Made by a program: the position numbers and the translations under genes. 64,000 bases of DNA. Origin: Bradyrhizobium sp. 1(2017). Lineage in GTDB: Bacteria; Pseudomonadota; Alphaproteobacteria; Rhizobiales; Xanthobacteraceae. The notes under the pieces were generated by a model. That model saw only the letters and a program-made list of their open reading frames with translations. It made no database searches and had not been told where the DNA came from. The stretch's first letter is position 1. Every line of letters begins with the position of its first letter. The DNA lies in contig NZ_CP050022.2 of the NCBI RefSeq assembly GCF_011602485.2, forward strand, positions 1,446,001-1,510,000, in the 5' to 3' direction. Below, piece after piece: positions 51,032 to 59,468 of this stretch.

Positions 51032-52543
51032 TCAGATGCGGCGAGCGAGCGCCGCGTTGCCGGTGATGCGCTGTGACGGAGGCGCCGAAGAGGTCGCGCC
51101 TGAGCTGGGTGTGGCGGAGCCATTGGATCCCTGGATGTCCTGCGCCTGGTTCGGCGCGGCCCCGCCGGTAGCAGATGCCCCTTCGGGCCGCAATGGCCGT
51201 GGCGGCGCGAACAGGAACCCCTGGCCGAACCGCACGTCATAATCGAGCAGGTCGACGACCGCGCGCTCGCCCTCGATCCGCTCCGCGATCAGGTCGATGC
51301 CGAAGCGGCCGAGCAGATCGGAGAGGTCGGACGGGTGAATGTCCGAGGCCGAAGCCTGCTTCGGATCGAGCAGCAGGCTGGCGGGCACCTTGATGAAGCG
51401 CACGCCGCGGTCGGCGAGCTCGCGCGGCTCGATGCGCAAATCGGTGACATGGTCGATCGAGAAGCGGAAGCCGCGCTGGGCGAGCGCGGCGAGATTCTCG
51501 GTCTCGGCCGGGCCGAGATTGCGGAAGGTCGACTGCTTGAACTCCAGCACCAGCGAGGGCGCCAGTGCCCGGTTGGCTTCGAGGAAGTCGAGACATTGCG
51601 CGAAGGTGGTGGAATTGCCGAGCGTGGAGGCCGCGACGTTGCAGAACACGCCGACGTCCTTGTTGCGCACCATCAGGCGCCGCAGAACCTGCACGCAGCG
51701 CAGCATTACCATGTTGTCGATGCGTCCGATCAGCCCGGAGGCCTCCGCGATGCTGATGAACTCCTCGGCGGCGATCAGCTGGTCACGCTCGTCGCGCAGC
51801 CGCGTCACCGCCTCATAGAACCGCACCTTGCGCTGCGGCAGCGTCACCATCGGCTGCAGGAAGATATCGATGCGGTTCTCGTCGATGGCGTTGCGCAGCG
51901 CCGCCAGCAATTGGGTTTGGTTGCGTCCGTTCGCCGCCTGGGCCGTGACGGCCTGGGCGGGCCGTGGCTGCGCCACCGCAGGCGGGGCCGCCGGGGGCAG
52001 CGGAAGCGCTGTAGACATTGGGGGCGCTGCGGTCAGCGGCAGTGGTGCGGCGGGCCGCTCGTCGGTCGTCGCGATCAGGTCGAACGGCGCCACCGGCTCC
52101 TGCTTCTCGACCGGGACCGCGGCCGATACCGGCGCAGCGCCGGCCAGCAGGTCTTCATGGGCCGACACGGTCGTGGCAAGCTGCCGGACCAGTCCGCCGA
52201 GCTCGTTGATCTCGCCGACCACCGACTGGATGCGGTCGGAGTTTGTCGAATTGGACGAGGCGATCCGTCCCTCGACCGCAGCCAAGCGTCGCCCGAACTC
52301 AGCCACCTGGCGGGCGAGGTCGGCGGTGCCGCGCGACAGGTCGGCGATCTGGCCGCCGACGTCGCTGCGGTCGCGCAGCCGCATCGACACTGCGTTGTAG
52401 AGGATCAGGAAGGTCAGCGCGGTCAGCGCCACGATCGCGGATTCGGTTCCGCTGATGCCGGCGACCGAATAGAGGGCAAGCCCGAGCGAGGCCGCGACCA
52501 GAACCATGCAGATGGCGATGAAGATCGTCGAAATGCGAATCAT
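51032..52543 (-). CDS. EAL domain protein with two membrane segments and coiled coil (TipF-like)
   Basis: The 503-residue product begins with two hydrophobic helices (residues 3-28 and 36-52), then a coiled coil (about 60-125), an Ala/Pro-rich linker (150-205), and an EAL domain (about 215-455). The EAL motif is EAVTRL. Metal/substrate residues that can be seen are Asn (FCNVA), Glu (LVLEFKQ), Asp (SIDHVTD), Lys (FIKVP), Glu (AERIE) and Gln (GQGFLFAPP). The usual double Asp is Asp-His, so hydrolysis may be weak or absent. The layout is that of TipF of Caulobacter, a c-di-GMP-responsive flagellar positioning factor. The CheY gene is nearby. Confidence 0.85.
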   Translation of the reverse strand: MIRISTIFIAICMVLVAASLGLALYSVAGISGTESAIVALTALTFLILYNAVSMRLRDRSDVGGQIADLSRGTADLARQVAEFGRRLAAVEGRIASSNSTNSDRIQSVVGEINELGGLVRQLATTVSAHEDLLAGAAPVSAAVPVEKQEPVAPFDLIATTDERPAAPLPLTAAPPMSTALPLPPAAPPAVAQPRPAQAVTAQAANGRNQTQLLAALRNAIDENRIDIFLQPMVTLPQRKVRFYEAVTRLRDERDQLIAAEEFISIAEASGLIGRIDNMVMLRCVQVLRRLMVRNKDVGVFCNVAASTLGNSTTFAQCLDFLEANRALAPSLVLEFKQSTFRNLGPAETENLAALAQRGFRFSIDHVTDLRIEPRELADRGVRFIKVPASLLLDPKQASASDIHPSDLSDLLGRFGIDLIAERIEGERAVVDLLDYDVRFGQGFLFAPPRPLRPEGASATGGAAPNQAQDIQGSNGSATPSSGATSSAPPSQRITGNAALARRI

Positions 52544-52685
52544 GCCGCGCGTTACGCCTCAAGAGCTGACTGTCTCACCCGGGAAAACACGGGCCGCCGT
52601 CCGGCCCGTCACGCCTCATGCTCCCCCAAGCCACCCGACCTTAACATCATTGTTGATTCGAGGGGATAGCGGCCCTGTCCGCAGG

Positions 52686-54248
52686 TCAAGTCAGTCCGGC
52701 GCGGCGAAAGCCTTCGAGGTAGCGTTCGCGGTCGGCCGCAAGCTTGATCGGCATGAACTCGGCGATCCAGGCCAGCGTGACGTTCGGTTGGGCCCGGCGG
52801 AGTTCCTGCAGCGCGGTGCGGGCCATCTCGGTCTGTCCGGCCATGCCGGCTGCCGCCGTCAACACCCGGTGCCCGCCGACGAAGTCGCTGCGCTGGCGCA
52901 GCGATTCCTGCGCCAGCCGGATCGCTTCCGCGTAGTCGGCACCGAGGAAGCGGGCGTAGGCGGCGATGCCGTAATAGACCGGCGCATAGGGATCGCGCGG
53001 GCTGAGGCGGATCGCCCGCCGCGCGGCCTCATCGGCATCCCGCCAGCGGCCGCAATAGCCGAGGGCCAGGCCATAATAGCCCTGGGCCAGCGCGAAATTC
53101 GGATTGAGCCGCAGCGCGGTTTCGAATTCGGCCAGCGAGTCATCGAACCGCCGCGCGAACAGGTCGACGTGGCCGAGCGCGTTGTGGGCCCAGGCGTCCT
53201 CGTCGTCGGCGCGGATGGCGGCACGTGCGGCCCGTTCGGCGAGCGTTATTGCCTTTGCCATCTCCATCCAGCCCATATGGGCCGTGAACATGTAGCTGGT
53301 GCCGAGCAGCCCGAGCGCCTTGCCGTAGGTCGGATCGAGCGCGATGGCCTTTTCGAGCAGGGCCTGCGCCACGACATGATCCTGCCGCGTCACCCGCCAG
53401 TAGTGCGATAGCGCGCGCATCACGAGGTCCCAGGCGTCCATGCTGTCGGGCGGCTTGCGCTGGGCGCGAAAGCTCTCGGCGGCATAGAGCTGCGGCTCGA
53501 TCGCGGCGACGATCGCCTCGGTGATCTCGTCCTGGACGGTGAAGACGTCGGCGAGCTCGCGGTCGTAGCGTTCGGCCCAGAGATGGCTGCCGGTGGCGAC
53601 GTCGTTGAGCTGGGCGGTGATGCGGACGCGCTCGCCATCCTTGCGGACGCTGCCCTCGACGACATAGTGCACGCCGAGCTCTTGCGCGATCTGGCGCAAA
53701 TGAACCGCGCGGCCCTTGTAGATGAAGGACGAGTTGCGCGCGATCACGAAGAACCAGCGCAGCTTCGACAGCGCGGTGATGATGTCCTCACTGATGCCGT
53801 CGGAAAAATAATCCTGCTCCGTCTCGCCGCTCATGTTGGTGAAGGGCAGCACCGCGATCGCCGGACGATCGGGCAGCGGCAGGCCCGTCGGTGGCGCCGA
53901 AGGCCGCTCGTCCGCTTCTGTTCGTTTGGCGGCGCCGGCCAGCTCGGTCACCGCGCCGACGAACCGCACGCCTTTGCGTGCGATGGTGCGGATCAGCCGC
54001 TGTTCCTCGCCATTGTCGCCAACCGCGCGGCGCGCTGCGTTGATCCGGCTGGTCAGCGTCGATTCCGAGACAACGCGGCCGTTCCAGACCGCATCGAGCA
54101 GGTTGTCCCGCGTCACCACGCGTTCGCGGTGACGAACAAGGTAAATCAGGAGGTCGAACACCTGGGGTTCGAGCGCGACGAGCGCGTCCGCGTGCCGCAA
54201 TTCGCGGCGCTCGGGGTCGAGCAGGAAGTCCTCGAACTGAAACGTCAC
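52686..54248 (-). CDS. winged-helix/TolB-like/TPR regulator
   Basis: The 520-residue product has an OmpR-type DNA-binding domain at 1-100 (FQFEDFLLDPERREL, LEPQVFDLLIYLVRHRERVVTRDNLLDAVWNGRVVSESTL). A TolB-like region follows at 125-265 (PAIAVLPFTNMSGETEQDYFSDGISEDIITALSKLRWF, VVEGSVRKDGERVRITAQLNDVATGSHLW). TPR-like helical repeats fill 280-510. There is no receiver or cyclase domain. This layout is common in rhizobia and is thought to regulate transcription through protein-protein contacts. It is probably its own transcription unit. Confidence 0.88.
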   Translation of the reverse strand: MTFQFEDFLLDPERRELRHADALVALEPQVFDLLIYLVRHRERVVTRDNLLDAVWNGRVVSESTLTSRINAARRAVGDNGEEQRLIRTIARKGVRFVGAVTELAGAAKRTEADERPSAPPTGLPLPDRPAIAVLPFTNMSGETEQDYFSDGISEDIITALSKLRWFFVIARNSSFIYKGRAVHLRQIAQELGVHYVVEGSVRKDGERVRITAQLNDVATGSHLWAERYDRELADVFTVQDEITEAIVAAIEPQLYAAESFRAQRKPPDSMDAWDLVMRALSHYWRVTRQDHVVAQALLEKAIALDPTYGKALGLLGTSYMFTAHMGWMEMAKAITLAERAARAAIRADDEDAWAHNALGHVDLFARRFDDSLAEFETALRLNPNFALAQGYYGLALGYCGRWRDADEAARRAIRLSPRDPYAPVYYGIAAYARFLGADYAEAIRLAQESLRQRSDFVGGHRVLTAAAGMAGQTEMARTALQELRRAQPNVTLAWIAEFMPIKLAADRERYLEGFRRAGLT

Positions 54249-54367
54249 GCGCCCCCTCGCTCCTGTCCGGAAATCAAGGTGCTCTCAGCGTAAAATAATG
54301 CCGGTCTCAAGGCCAGCGAGCCGCATGCGCCCTATCGTCCCGGCGTTTTCAACCGCAGGAGATTGCC

Positions 54368-55207
54368 ATGTCGACATCCGCCGCGCTCAAGCCAGCCGTA
54401 GCCCAACCTGATCTCGCCGCCGTCAAGCAGCGCCAGCACGGCGCCTGGTCGTCGGGCGACTATGCCGTGGTCGGCACCACCTTGCAGATCGTCGGCGAGC
54501 GGCTCTGTGAGGCAGTTGACATCCGTGCCGGCAGCAAGGTGCTGGACGTCGCCGCCGGCAACGGCAATGTGACGCTGGCGGCAGCACGGCGCTGGTGCGA
54601 CGTCACATCCACCGACTACGTGCCGGCGCTGCTCGAGCGCGGGCGCGAGCGCGCAGCGGCTGAACGTCTCACGATCGAATTCCGCGAAGCGGATGCCGAA
54701 GCGCTGCCGTTTGCCGACGCCAGCTACGATTTCGTGCTCTCGACCTTCGGCGTGATGTTCACGCCGGATCAGGACAAGGCGGCGTCCGAGCTCGCGCGGG
54801 TCTGCAGGTCCGGCGGCAGGATCGGACTCGCCAACTGGACGCCGCAGGGCTTCATCGGTCAACTGTTCAAGACCATCGGCAAGCACCTGCCGCCGCCGGC
54901 CGGCGTGAAGTCGCCGGCTCTGTGGGGCACGGCGGCACGGCTCGAAGAGATGTTCGCCAGCCAGGCCTCCGAGATCGTGGCCGAGCCGCGCATGTTCGTG
55001 TTCCGCTATCGCTCGCCGGACCACTGGCTCGATATTTTCAAGACCTTCTACGGGCCCACGCTGAAGGCGTTTGCCGCGCTCGACGAGAGCGGCCAGGCGG
55101 CGCTGAAGCGCGATCTCCTGGCGCTGCTCGGGGAGTTCAACCGCGCCGATGATGGCACGATCGTCGTGCACAGCGAATATCTGGAAGCCGTCATCACCAA
55201 GCGCTGA
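54368..55207 (+). CDS. class I SAM-dependent methyltransferase
   Basis: The 279-residue protein has motif I VLDVAAGNGNVTLAAARR (residues 60-77), an acidic residue after strand 2 (STDYVPALLE) and FVLSTFGVMFTPDQDKAASELARVCRSGGRIGLANW, as in UbiE/arsenite-type methyltransferases of family 11. Nothing specifies the substrate. It is flanked by leftward genes, with an inverted repeat that may terminate it at 55218-55248. Confidence 0.88.
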   Translation: MSTSAALKPAVAQPDLAAVKQRQHGAWSSGDYAVVGTTLQIVGERLCEAVDIRAGSKVLDVAAGNGNVTLAAARRWCDVTSTDYVPALLERGRERAAAERLTIEFREADAEALPFADASYDFVLSTFGVMFTPDQDKAASELARVCRSGGRIGLANWTPQGFIGQLFKTIGKHLPPPAGVKSPALWGTAARLEEMFASQASEIVAEPRMFVFRYRSPDHWLDIFKTFYGPTLKAFAALDESGQAALKRDLLALLGEFNRADDGTIVVHSEYLEAVITKR

Positions 55208-55217
55208 GATGCGGAGC

Positions 55218-55248
55218 CGGTCAGGCGGGATGAGATCCGGCCTGACCG
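55218..55248. terminator. terminator-like hairpin between convergent genes
   Basis: The arms CGGTCAGGC and GCCTGACCG flank a short loop ten bases after the methyltransferase stop and just before the YihY gene's end. There is no T run. Confidence 0.5.
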
Positions 55249-55252
55249 TCCA

Positions 55253-56383
55253 TCAGGCCGGCGCGGCCGCGCCGACCGTGTCGCCCGAGACGGCTTGGCG
55301 GGTGCCGAGCGGCTTCGGCTGTCCGGCGGTCGTGTCGCGCAGGGTCTGCCGCTCGATCTCCGAGTTCAGCTCGGCCCCGAACATGATCACGATGGCCGAC
55401 ATCCACATCCACGTCATCAGGCCGATCGCCGCGCCAAGCGAGCCGTAGGTCGCATTGTAGTTGGCGAATTCCGAGAGATACCAGGACAGGAGCGCCGAAC
55501 CGGCGATCCAGAGAATGGCGGCGGCCACCGCACCGAGACTGAGCCATTGCCAGCGCGGCGCATCGCGACTGGGGGCGAAGCGGTAAAGAATCGCAAGCGC
55601 CACGAGCAGGATGAGGAACAGCAGCGGCCATCGCGCCAGCGCCACGATCAGCTTGCTTTCGGGCGCCATGCCGAGGTGATTGAGCGCGAGCGGGAAGGCG
55701 ACGACGGCCCCCACCATCAGCAGCAGCGCGACGATACCGCCCACGGTGAAGGCCAGCGACACCAAGTTGAGCTTGACGAAGCTGCGCTTCTCCCGCTCCT
55801 CATAGGCGACGTTGAGGGCGTCGAAGATGGCCTTGACGCCGGCATTGGCGCTCCAGATCGCCAGCAGAAGGCCGAGCAGGAAGGTGGCGCCGAGCGTGGT
55901 ATTGCCGTTCGACAGCACGCGCGCAACCTGGTCCTCGACGATCTGGAACGAACCCTCGGGCAGCATCGTCGCAAGCGTGTGGAGATTTGAGCTGATCGTC
56001 GAGGGATCGGCGAACAGGGCGTAGGACGAGACGAGCGCCGTGACGGCCGGGAAGATCGCGAGCAGGCCAAAGAACACGACGCCGCCGGCGGTTGCGAGCA
56101 GGCGATCCTCATCGATGCGTTGATAGGTGCGCCAGAATATATCCTTCCAGCCCGCCCAGGGGATCGTAAACGGGCTCTTCGCGTGACGGCCTCGGCCGCG
56201 CTCCATGGCCGCGCCGGCCGGATGCGTTTCCGGGGAATTCGCCTCGCCTTTGCGATGGTCTTGGGGCGGCCCCGACTGGGCCAGGCCGGAGTCCTGAAAG
56301 TAGCGCTCCGCGGTCAGCACGAAGACGGCCGTTGCCGCCACCAGCAGCCAGGAGTCGATTTGTTCGGAGCGCCTTACCAGCAT
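55253..56383 (-). CDS. YihY/BrkB family inner-membrane protein
   Basis: The 376-residue product has a first hydrophobic helix (LLVAATAVFVLTAERYF), a hydrophilic stretch to residue 75, then the YihY core: WKDIFWRTYQRIDEDRLLATAGGVVFFGLLAIFPAVTALVSSYALF and five more membrane segments, ending YGSLGAAIGLMTWMWMSAIVIMFGAELNSEIE, the conserved signature. The old virulence-factor name reflects Bordetella BrkB; function is unknown. Its ATG follows the stop of the holin-like gene directly. Confidence 0.9.
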   Translation of the reverse strand: MLVRRSEQIDSWLLVAATAVFVLTAERYFQDSGLAQSGPPQDHRKGEANSPETHPAGAAMERGRGRHAKSPFTIPWAGWKDIFWRTYQRIDEDRLLATAGGVVFFGLLAIFPAVTALVSSYALFADPSTISSNLHTLATMLPEGSFQIVEDQVARVLSNGNTTLGATFLLGLLLAIWSANAGVKAIFDALNVAYEEREKRSFVKLNLVSLAFTVGGIVALLLMVGAVVAFPLALNHLGMAPESKLIVALARWPLLFLILLVALAILYRFAPSRDAPRWQWLSLGAVAAAILWIAGSALLSWYLSEFANYNATYGSLGAAIGLMTWMWMSAIVIMFGAELNSEIERQTLRDTTAGQPKPLGTRQAVSGDTVGAAAPA

Positions 56384-56998
56384 TCAAGCGTCCAATCTTT
56401 GACCGTAACGCCTGCGGCGCGCCGCCGTGAACCCCGCCAGTCCAATCGCAGCGAGCATGAGGCCAAGCTGCACGGGCCGGTTGGTGCGGATGGGGCCGGC
56501 CTTTCTGCCATGGCCGCGCTCGTCCGGCGCGAAGGGTGCCAGGGGGATCGTCGTCGCGACCTCCTTTACCGCCTGCTTGACCGTTCCGCGCGGGATCCGC
56601 GGGGTGGCGATTGCAACGCGCATGCGGCTCGCCAGCGGCACGATGGGCTTGGTCGGCCGCTTCGTCATGGCCATGGCGACGCCGGCGCAGATCGCGGCCA
56701 GCACCAGCAACACGGCGGCGACGGCACCGAAACCCCAGAATTGTCCGTAGGTGATCGCAACCCAGCGGTACAGGGCCATCAGGCCGACGAAGAAGGTCGC
56801 GATCGCGAACAGCCCGGCCAGCGCGAACAGGCCAGCCGCGACCGCGTAGGACGTCGCCCGTCCCGTGGCCTGGCTGGTGCGGTCACGCATATAGGATTGC
56901 GCGGCGCGCTTGAGATGGTTGAGCTTCAGCGCCACGCCGGCGCGCAGCAATTCGCCCGATGGCGCGAGCATGCGGACATCCTCCGAGAGCGAGATCAT
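56384..56998 (-). CDS. phage-holin-family-like membrane protein
   Basis: The 204-residue protein has two hydrophobic hairpin helices (about 45-75 and 85-110: YAVAAGLFALAGLFAIATFFVGL, FGAVAAVLLVLAAICAGVAMAM) after an amphipathic helix, then a basic tail and a further segment near the C-terminus. The layout matches the PF07332-type holin superfamily, whose bacterial members are not phage lysis proteins. There is no phage gene nearby, and it is joined to YihY with no gap, so a shared envelope role is likely. The start has no strong ribosome site. Confidence 0.75.
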   Translation of the reverse strand: MISLSEDVRMLAPSGELLRAGVALKLNHLKRAAQSYMRDRTSQATGRATSYAVAAGLFALAGLFAIATFFVGLMALYRWVAITYGQFWGFGAVAAVLLVLAAICAGVAMAMTKRPTKPIVPLASRMRVAIATPRIPRGTVKQAVKEVATTIPLAPFAPDERGHGRKAGPIRTNRPVQLGLMLAAIGLAGFTAARRRRYGQRLDA

Positions 56999-57061
56999 TC
57001 GTCGGGGGATGAACGTGGCGCTATTTGACTTGTTCCGAAGCCGCGTGCCTGTGGTCGCCGA

Positions 57062-58021
57062 TCAGCCGAGATCGGCGGCTGCGATCCAGAACACTTCGCC
57101 CTCGGAGTCCTCGGTGTCGAGCCAGAGCAGCGGCAGTTCCGGAAAGGCCTCGTCGACCAGATCGCGGCCGCGGCCGATCTCGCAGATCAGCCCGCCATTC
57201 GGCGCGAGGTGATCGGGCGCCTCGCGCAGGATGCGGCGCACCACGTCGAGGCCATCGCGGCCGCCATCGAAGGCAAGCTTCGGCTCAGCCCGACATTCCG
57301 GCGGCAGCGCAGCCATGCCCTCGGCGTCGACGTAAGGGGGGTTGGTGATGATCAGGTCGTATCTGTTGTCGCCGAGCGGAGCGAACAGGTCGCCGCGATA
57401 CAGGCTGATCCGGCCCTCGAGCCCGTATTCGGCGACATTGCGCGTGGCGACCTCGATCGCGCCCTTGGAGATGTCGACGGCATCGACGGCGGCGTTCGGG
57501 AAGTGATGCGCGGCGAGGATGGCGAGGCATCCCGATCCCGTGCAGAGATCGAGCACGCGCTCGACGGCCGTGGGATCGTCGATCAGCGCGCCGGCGCCTT
57601 CTTCACCGCCGAAATGCGATGCCAGGAGCTCGCCGATGAAGGAGCGCGGAACGATGACGCGCTCGTCGACATAGAAGGGCAGGCCACGCATGTAGATCTT
57701 GTTGACGAGATAGGCGGCCGGTTTGCGCGTGGTGACCCGCCGATGGATGAGATCAAGGATGGCCTTGCCCTCGGCGACCGTGACGCGCGCGCCGGCAAAC
57801 GTCTCGAACTGTTCGGGATTGAGATGCAGCGCCTCGCTCACCAGGAAGGCGGCTTCGGCAACCGGATCGGTCGTGCCGTGCGCAAAGGCAAGCCCAGCTT
57901 CGACGAAGCGGCTCACCCCATAGCGGACGAAATCGACCAGCGTGAGAAGTTCGCCCGGGCCGACCTTGGCAGGTTTTGGCGCGGCGCGGCCGCGCACGGT
58001 CTTTTTGGATGCTTTTGCCAT
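57062..58021 (-). CDS. prmB: 50S ribosomal protein L3 glutamine methyltransferase PrmB
   Basis: PrmB methylates Gln of L3 with SAM. The 319-residue product has an N-terminal helical domain, FYVDERVIVPRSFIGELL, motif I VLDLCTGSGCLAILAAHHFP, and the catalytic NPPY in LIITNPPYVDAEGM. This N-terminal layout (LVDFVRYGVSRFVEAGLAFAHGTTDPV) distinguishes PrmB from PrmC. A basic, Lys/Ala/Pro leader (1-20) precedes the domain. Its start overlaps the moaE stop by one base. Confidence 0.93.
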   Translation of the reverse strand: MAKASKKTVRGRAAPKPAKVGPGELLTLVDFVRYGVSRFVEAGLAFAHGTTDPVAEAAFLVSEALHLNPEQFETFAGARVTVAEGKAILDLIHRRVTTRKPAAYLVNKIYMRGLPFYVDERVIVPRSFIGELLASHFGGEEGAGALIDDPTAVERVLDLCTGSGCLAILAAHHFPNAAVDAVDISKGAIEVATRNVAEYGLEGRISLYRGDLFAPLGDNRYDLIITNPPYVDAEGMAALPPECRAEPKLAFDGGRDGLDVVRRILREAPDHLAPNGGLICEIGRGRDLVDEAFPELPLLWLDTEDSEGEVFWIAAADLG

Positions 58022-58509
58022 CAGGATCGGGTCCAGCGTGCGGCGGCTTCGTCATCGCGGGCCTGCGCCTCGACCCAGCCGGTGCCGGCTTCGCTCTCTT
58101 CCTTCTTCCAGAACGGTGCGCTCGTCTTGAGATAATCCATCAGGAACTCGGCCGCCTGGAACGCGGCCTGGCGGTGCTGCGAGGCGGTCAGCACCAGCAC
58201 GATGTTCTGGCCGGGCATGAAGCGGCCGACGCGATGAATCACCGTGACGCCGTTCAGTGGCCAGCGCGAGATCGCCTCATCGACATGACGCCCGATCTCC
58301 TCTTCCGCCATATCGGGGTAATGTTCGAGTGTCAGCGCGGCGATCTTCGCGCTGTCCTCGTCGGCCCGGCAGATGCCGGAGAAGCTCACGACTGCGCCGA
58401 TGTCGGTCCGGCTCCCGGTCAGGATCGCGATCTCGCGCGCGATGTCGAAATCGTCCTCCTGAATGCGGATGGTGACGGGACAGGCGGCGGCAGGGGAGGT
58501 CATGGTCAT
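58021..58509 (-). CDS. moaE: molybdopterin synthase catalytic subunit MoaE
   Basis: MoaE converts cPMP to molybdopterin with sulfur from MoaD. The 162-residue product has GAVVSFSGICRADEDSAKIAALTLEHYPDMAEEEI, VIHRVGRFMPGQNIVLVLTASQHRQAAFQAAEFLMDYLKTSAPFWKKE with the active Lys, both typical. The start overlaps the moaD stop by four bases (ATGA). Confidence 0.95.
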   Translation of the reverse strand: MTMTSPAAACPVTIRIQEDDFDIAREIAILTGSRTDIGAVVSFSGICRADEDSAKIAALTLEHYPDMAEEEIGRHVDEAISRWPLNGVTVIHRVGRFMPGQNIVLVLTASQHRQAAFQAAEFLMDYLKTSAPFWKKEESEAGTGWVEAQARDDEAAARWTRS

Positions 58510-58757
58510 CCGCCGGTCATCGGCGGGAAGAACGCGATCTCGCGGGCGCCCGCGATCGCGGCGTCCGGCTTGACATGGGCGCGATCGATCGCGGCGCGGA
58601 TCACCTTCGGCTTCTCGAAGGCGTAGGCGTAGGCCTCACTCTGGCCGGACAGCCAGGCGATCAGCTCCTCGACGGTGCGGACGGTCGCAGGCGGCTCGAT
58701 CGTCTCCTCGGCCTTGCCGATGCGCTCGCGCACCCAGGCGAAATATTTCACCTTCAT
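58506..58757 (-). CDS. moaD: molybdopterin synthase sulfur carrier subunit MoaD
   Basis: The 83-residue beta-grasp protein begins MKVKYFAWVRERIGKAEE and ends FFPPMTGG; the terminal Gly-Gly is adenylated and thiocarboxylated. The start is set at 58757, with AGGAC and GAGGG upstream; an extension to 58841 would add a basic leader. It overlaps pgsA by four bases and moaE by four, so the three are translated as a unit. Confidence 0.95.
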   Translation of the reverse strand: MKVKYFAWVRERIGKAEETIEPPATVRTVEELIAWLSGQSEAYAYAFEKPKVIRAAIDRAHVKPDAAIAGAREIAFFPPMTGG

Positions 58758-59371
58758 CCCTCGTCCTCCTTGATGAGGTGATGGATGCCGGCGCGGAAAT
58801 AGTCGTAGCCGGTGTACATGGTGAGGATCGCCGAAGCCCACAGCAGCGCCAGTCCGATCATCGAGACCACCGGCACGACCTCATCGCCGGCCGGGCCCGC
58901 GAGCAGGAAGCCGATGGCGACGAGCTGGACCGTGGTCTTCCACTTGGCGAGCTTGGTGACGGGCACGCTGACGCGCAGCGCGGCGAGATATTCGCGCAGG
59001 CCCGAGACCAGGATCTCGCGGCACAGGATCACGATGGCGGCCCACAGCGACCAGCCGTGGATGATGCCGTCCGCGGCCAGCATCAATAGGCAGGAGGCGA
59101 CCAGCAGCTTGTCGGCGATCGGGTCGAGCATCCGGCCGAACGCCGATTGCTGATTCCAGATCCGTGCATAATAGCCGTCAAGGTAATCAGTCACCGCGGC
59201 GCCGATGAAGATGGCCACCGCCACCCAGCGCAGCCAGAGCGGCTGATCCAGAATCGACTGCGCATAGATGCATCCGACCACGACCGGGATCGCGGCGATC
59301 CGGCCATAGGTCAGGATGTTGGGGAGGGACATCGCGCGGCTGGTCGTCCCTCGTGTGGTGGCGATGTTCAT
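58754..59371 (-). CDS. pgsA: CDP-diacylglycerol-glycerol-3-phosphate 3-phosphatidyltransferase PgsA
   Basis: PgsA makes phosphatidylglycerol phosphate in the inner membrane. The 205-residue product has the CDP-alcohol phosphotransferase signature DYLDGYYARIWNQQSAFGRMLDPIADK (pattern DxxDGxxAR...GxxxDxxxD) and about five hydrophobic segments. I chose the ATG at 59371 because TAGGAC lies upstream; 59332 (MSLPNILTYGR) is an alternative. It follows uvrC by 97 bases and precedes moaD, with four bases shared. Confidence 0.93.
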   Translation of the reverse strand: MNIATTRGTTSRAMSLPNILTYGRIAAIPVVVGCIYAQSILDQPLWLRWVAVAIFIGAAVTDYLDGYYARIWNQQSAFGRMLDPIADKLLVASCLLMLAADGIIHGWSLWAAIVILCREILVSGLREYLAALRVSVPVTKLAKWKTTVQLVAIGFLLAGPAGDEVVPVVSMIGLALLWASAILTMYTGYDYFRAGIHHLIKEDEG

Positions 59372-59468
59372 ACGTCCTACCAATACCGCTGCTGCCTGAA
59401 CGTCAACCGTCCCGCGCCTCAAATGAGGTGCGGACACGACGATCATATGACTGCGGTCCCCCTTTAGT

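Noticed and set aside
56384..56998. Possible prophage remnant because of the holin-like protein
   Set aside because: No other phage gene or att-like repeat is near; the family is widespread in chromosomes and this one is joined to YihY.
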